A stretch of DNA of 8,854 nucleotides from assembly GCA_003510765.1 (NCBI GenBank), contig DOKV01000042.1, forward strand, positions 1 to 8,854. Direction: 5' to 3'. The translations under genes and the position numbers were made by a program. The notes below the pieces were generated by a model. It made no database searches. It saw only the letters and a program-made list of their open reading frames with translations, and was not told the DNA's origin. Source of the stretch: Clostridiaceae bacterium. Its GTDB lineage: Bacteria > Bacillota > Clostridia > Clostridiales > Clostridiaceae. Positions 8,318 to 8,854 of the stretch are shown in pieces. How positions within the stretch are numbered: the first letter of the stretch is position 1; each line of letters starts with the position of its first letter.

Positions 8318-8854
8318 AGGACTGCTCCTGGTGATATCAGGCCCCTCGGGTGCAGGGAAAGGCACCGTATGTGATGCTTATAAGAACAAATGTGGACAAC
8401 GGGTTTGGAATTCTGTGTCCATGACCACAAGAGCGCCTAGGGCGGGAGAGGTGGAAGGAGAAAGTTACTTCTTTGTCACAAAAGAAGAGTTTTTAGAAAA
8501 GATAGAACGAGACGAGTTTTTGGAGTATGCGGAGGTGTATGGCAACTATTATGGGACACCTCGTCTGGAAGTGGAAAAAAAGCTCGAAGAGGGGTTTGAT
8601 GTGATTTTGGAAATTGACATCCAAGGCGCATTGAATGTTCAAGAAAATACCACCGAAGGGATTTTTATTTTTATCTTACCCCCTTCCATGAATGAACTAA
8701 AAAACAGAATCATTGGCCGAGGCAGTGAAACCCCAGAGTCTTTATTGACCAGGTTTAAATCCGCCTATAATGAAATCAACTATGTATCCAAGTACAACTA
8801 TGCCATCACCAACCATACGGTGGATCAGGCATTCCAAGATCTCCTGTGCATCGT
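8310..8854 (+). CDS. gmk: Guanylate kinase, 3' end cut by the window
   Basis: Gmk phosphorylates GMP (and dGMP) to the diphosphate with ATP, an essential step in nucleotide metabolism. The 181 codons seen include the P-loop GPSGAGKG (11-18), the GMP-binding [14 protein letters not shown] (37-50), [13 protein letters not shown] (72-84), EIDIQGA (101-107) and the lid region [16 protein letters not shown] (134-149). The protein is normally about 200 residues, so only some 20-25 are missing. The start ATG lies within the end of remA (8-base overlap in another frame), with AGGA four bases and GAGG nine bases upstream, which implies coupling. In relatives rpoZ usually follows. C21 and C28 flank a lysine-rich stretch, with no evident function. 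Confidence 0.96.
   Translation, partial: MNRGLLLVISGPSGAGKGTVCDAYKNKCGQRVWNSVSMTTRAPRAGEVEGESYFFVTKEEFLEKIERDEFLEYAEVYGNYYGTPRLEVEKKLEEGFDVILEIDIQGALNVQENTTEGIFIFILPPSMNELKNRIIGRGSETPESLLTRFKSAYNEINYVSKYNYAITNHTVDQAFQDLLCI

Overview
The window is a run of chromosomal housekeeping genes, all on the + strand, from a low-GC Gram-positive bacterium of the Bacillota, most likely a clostridial anaerobe. This placement rests on gene order (divIVA; lspA-rluD-pyrR; yicC-remA-gmk, all typical Bacillota neighbourhoods), on RemA and PyrR proteins close to those of Bacillus/Clostridia, on strong purine-rich Shine-Dalgarno (SD) sites, and on AT-leaning codon use. The genus cannot be named from the sequence alone.

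Layout. Positions 1-234 are the C-terminal end of a DivIVA-type cell-division/polarity protein, closed by tandem stops and a perfect hairpin terminator (246-273). A candidate promoter (274-302) and a 15-bp palindrome over the SD site then lead into a first transcription unit, 324-3518: aroB and aroF (the second and first steps of the shikimate pathway), lspA (lipoprotein signal peptidase) and an RluD-family pseudouridine synthase. The two aromatic genes sit between divIVA and lspA, where many relatives have lspA without them.

A hairpin terminator (3541-3568) ends this unit and is followed at once by a consensus -10 box (3571-3576). That box appears to start a second unit running beyond the right edge: pyrR, an exonuclease III gene (xth), an RlmL/YpsC-type 23S rRNA methyltransferase, an L-asparaginase, yicC/yloC, remA and gmk (cut by the window end). 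Most junctions overlap by 1-8 bases or are under 30 bases, so translational coupling is likely. The unit mixes nucleotide metabolism (pyrR, gmk), DNA repair, rRNA modification and RNA decay with the matrix/osmotic regulator RemA.

The one place where ordinary annotation does not settle matters is the start of pyrR. The near-perfect SD site there serves an out-of-frame 18-codon ORF, not pyrR. The homology-supported pyrR ATG (3665) has no SD of its own and is preceded by a 9-bp hairpin. This is either a leader-peptide or hairpin-dependent translation control, or a frameshift in the sequence. Otherwise I see no mobile element, CRISPR array, RNA gene, defence system or clear novel system here; other findings are modest departures from family norms.
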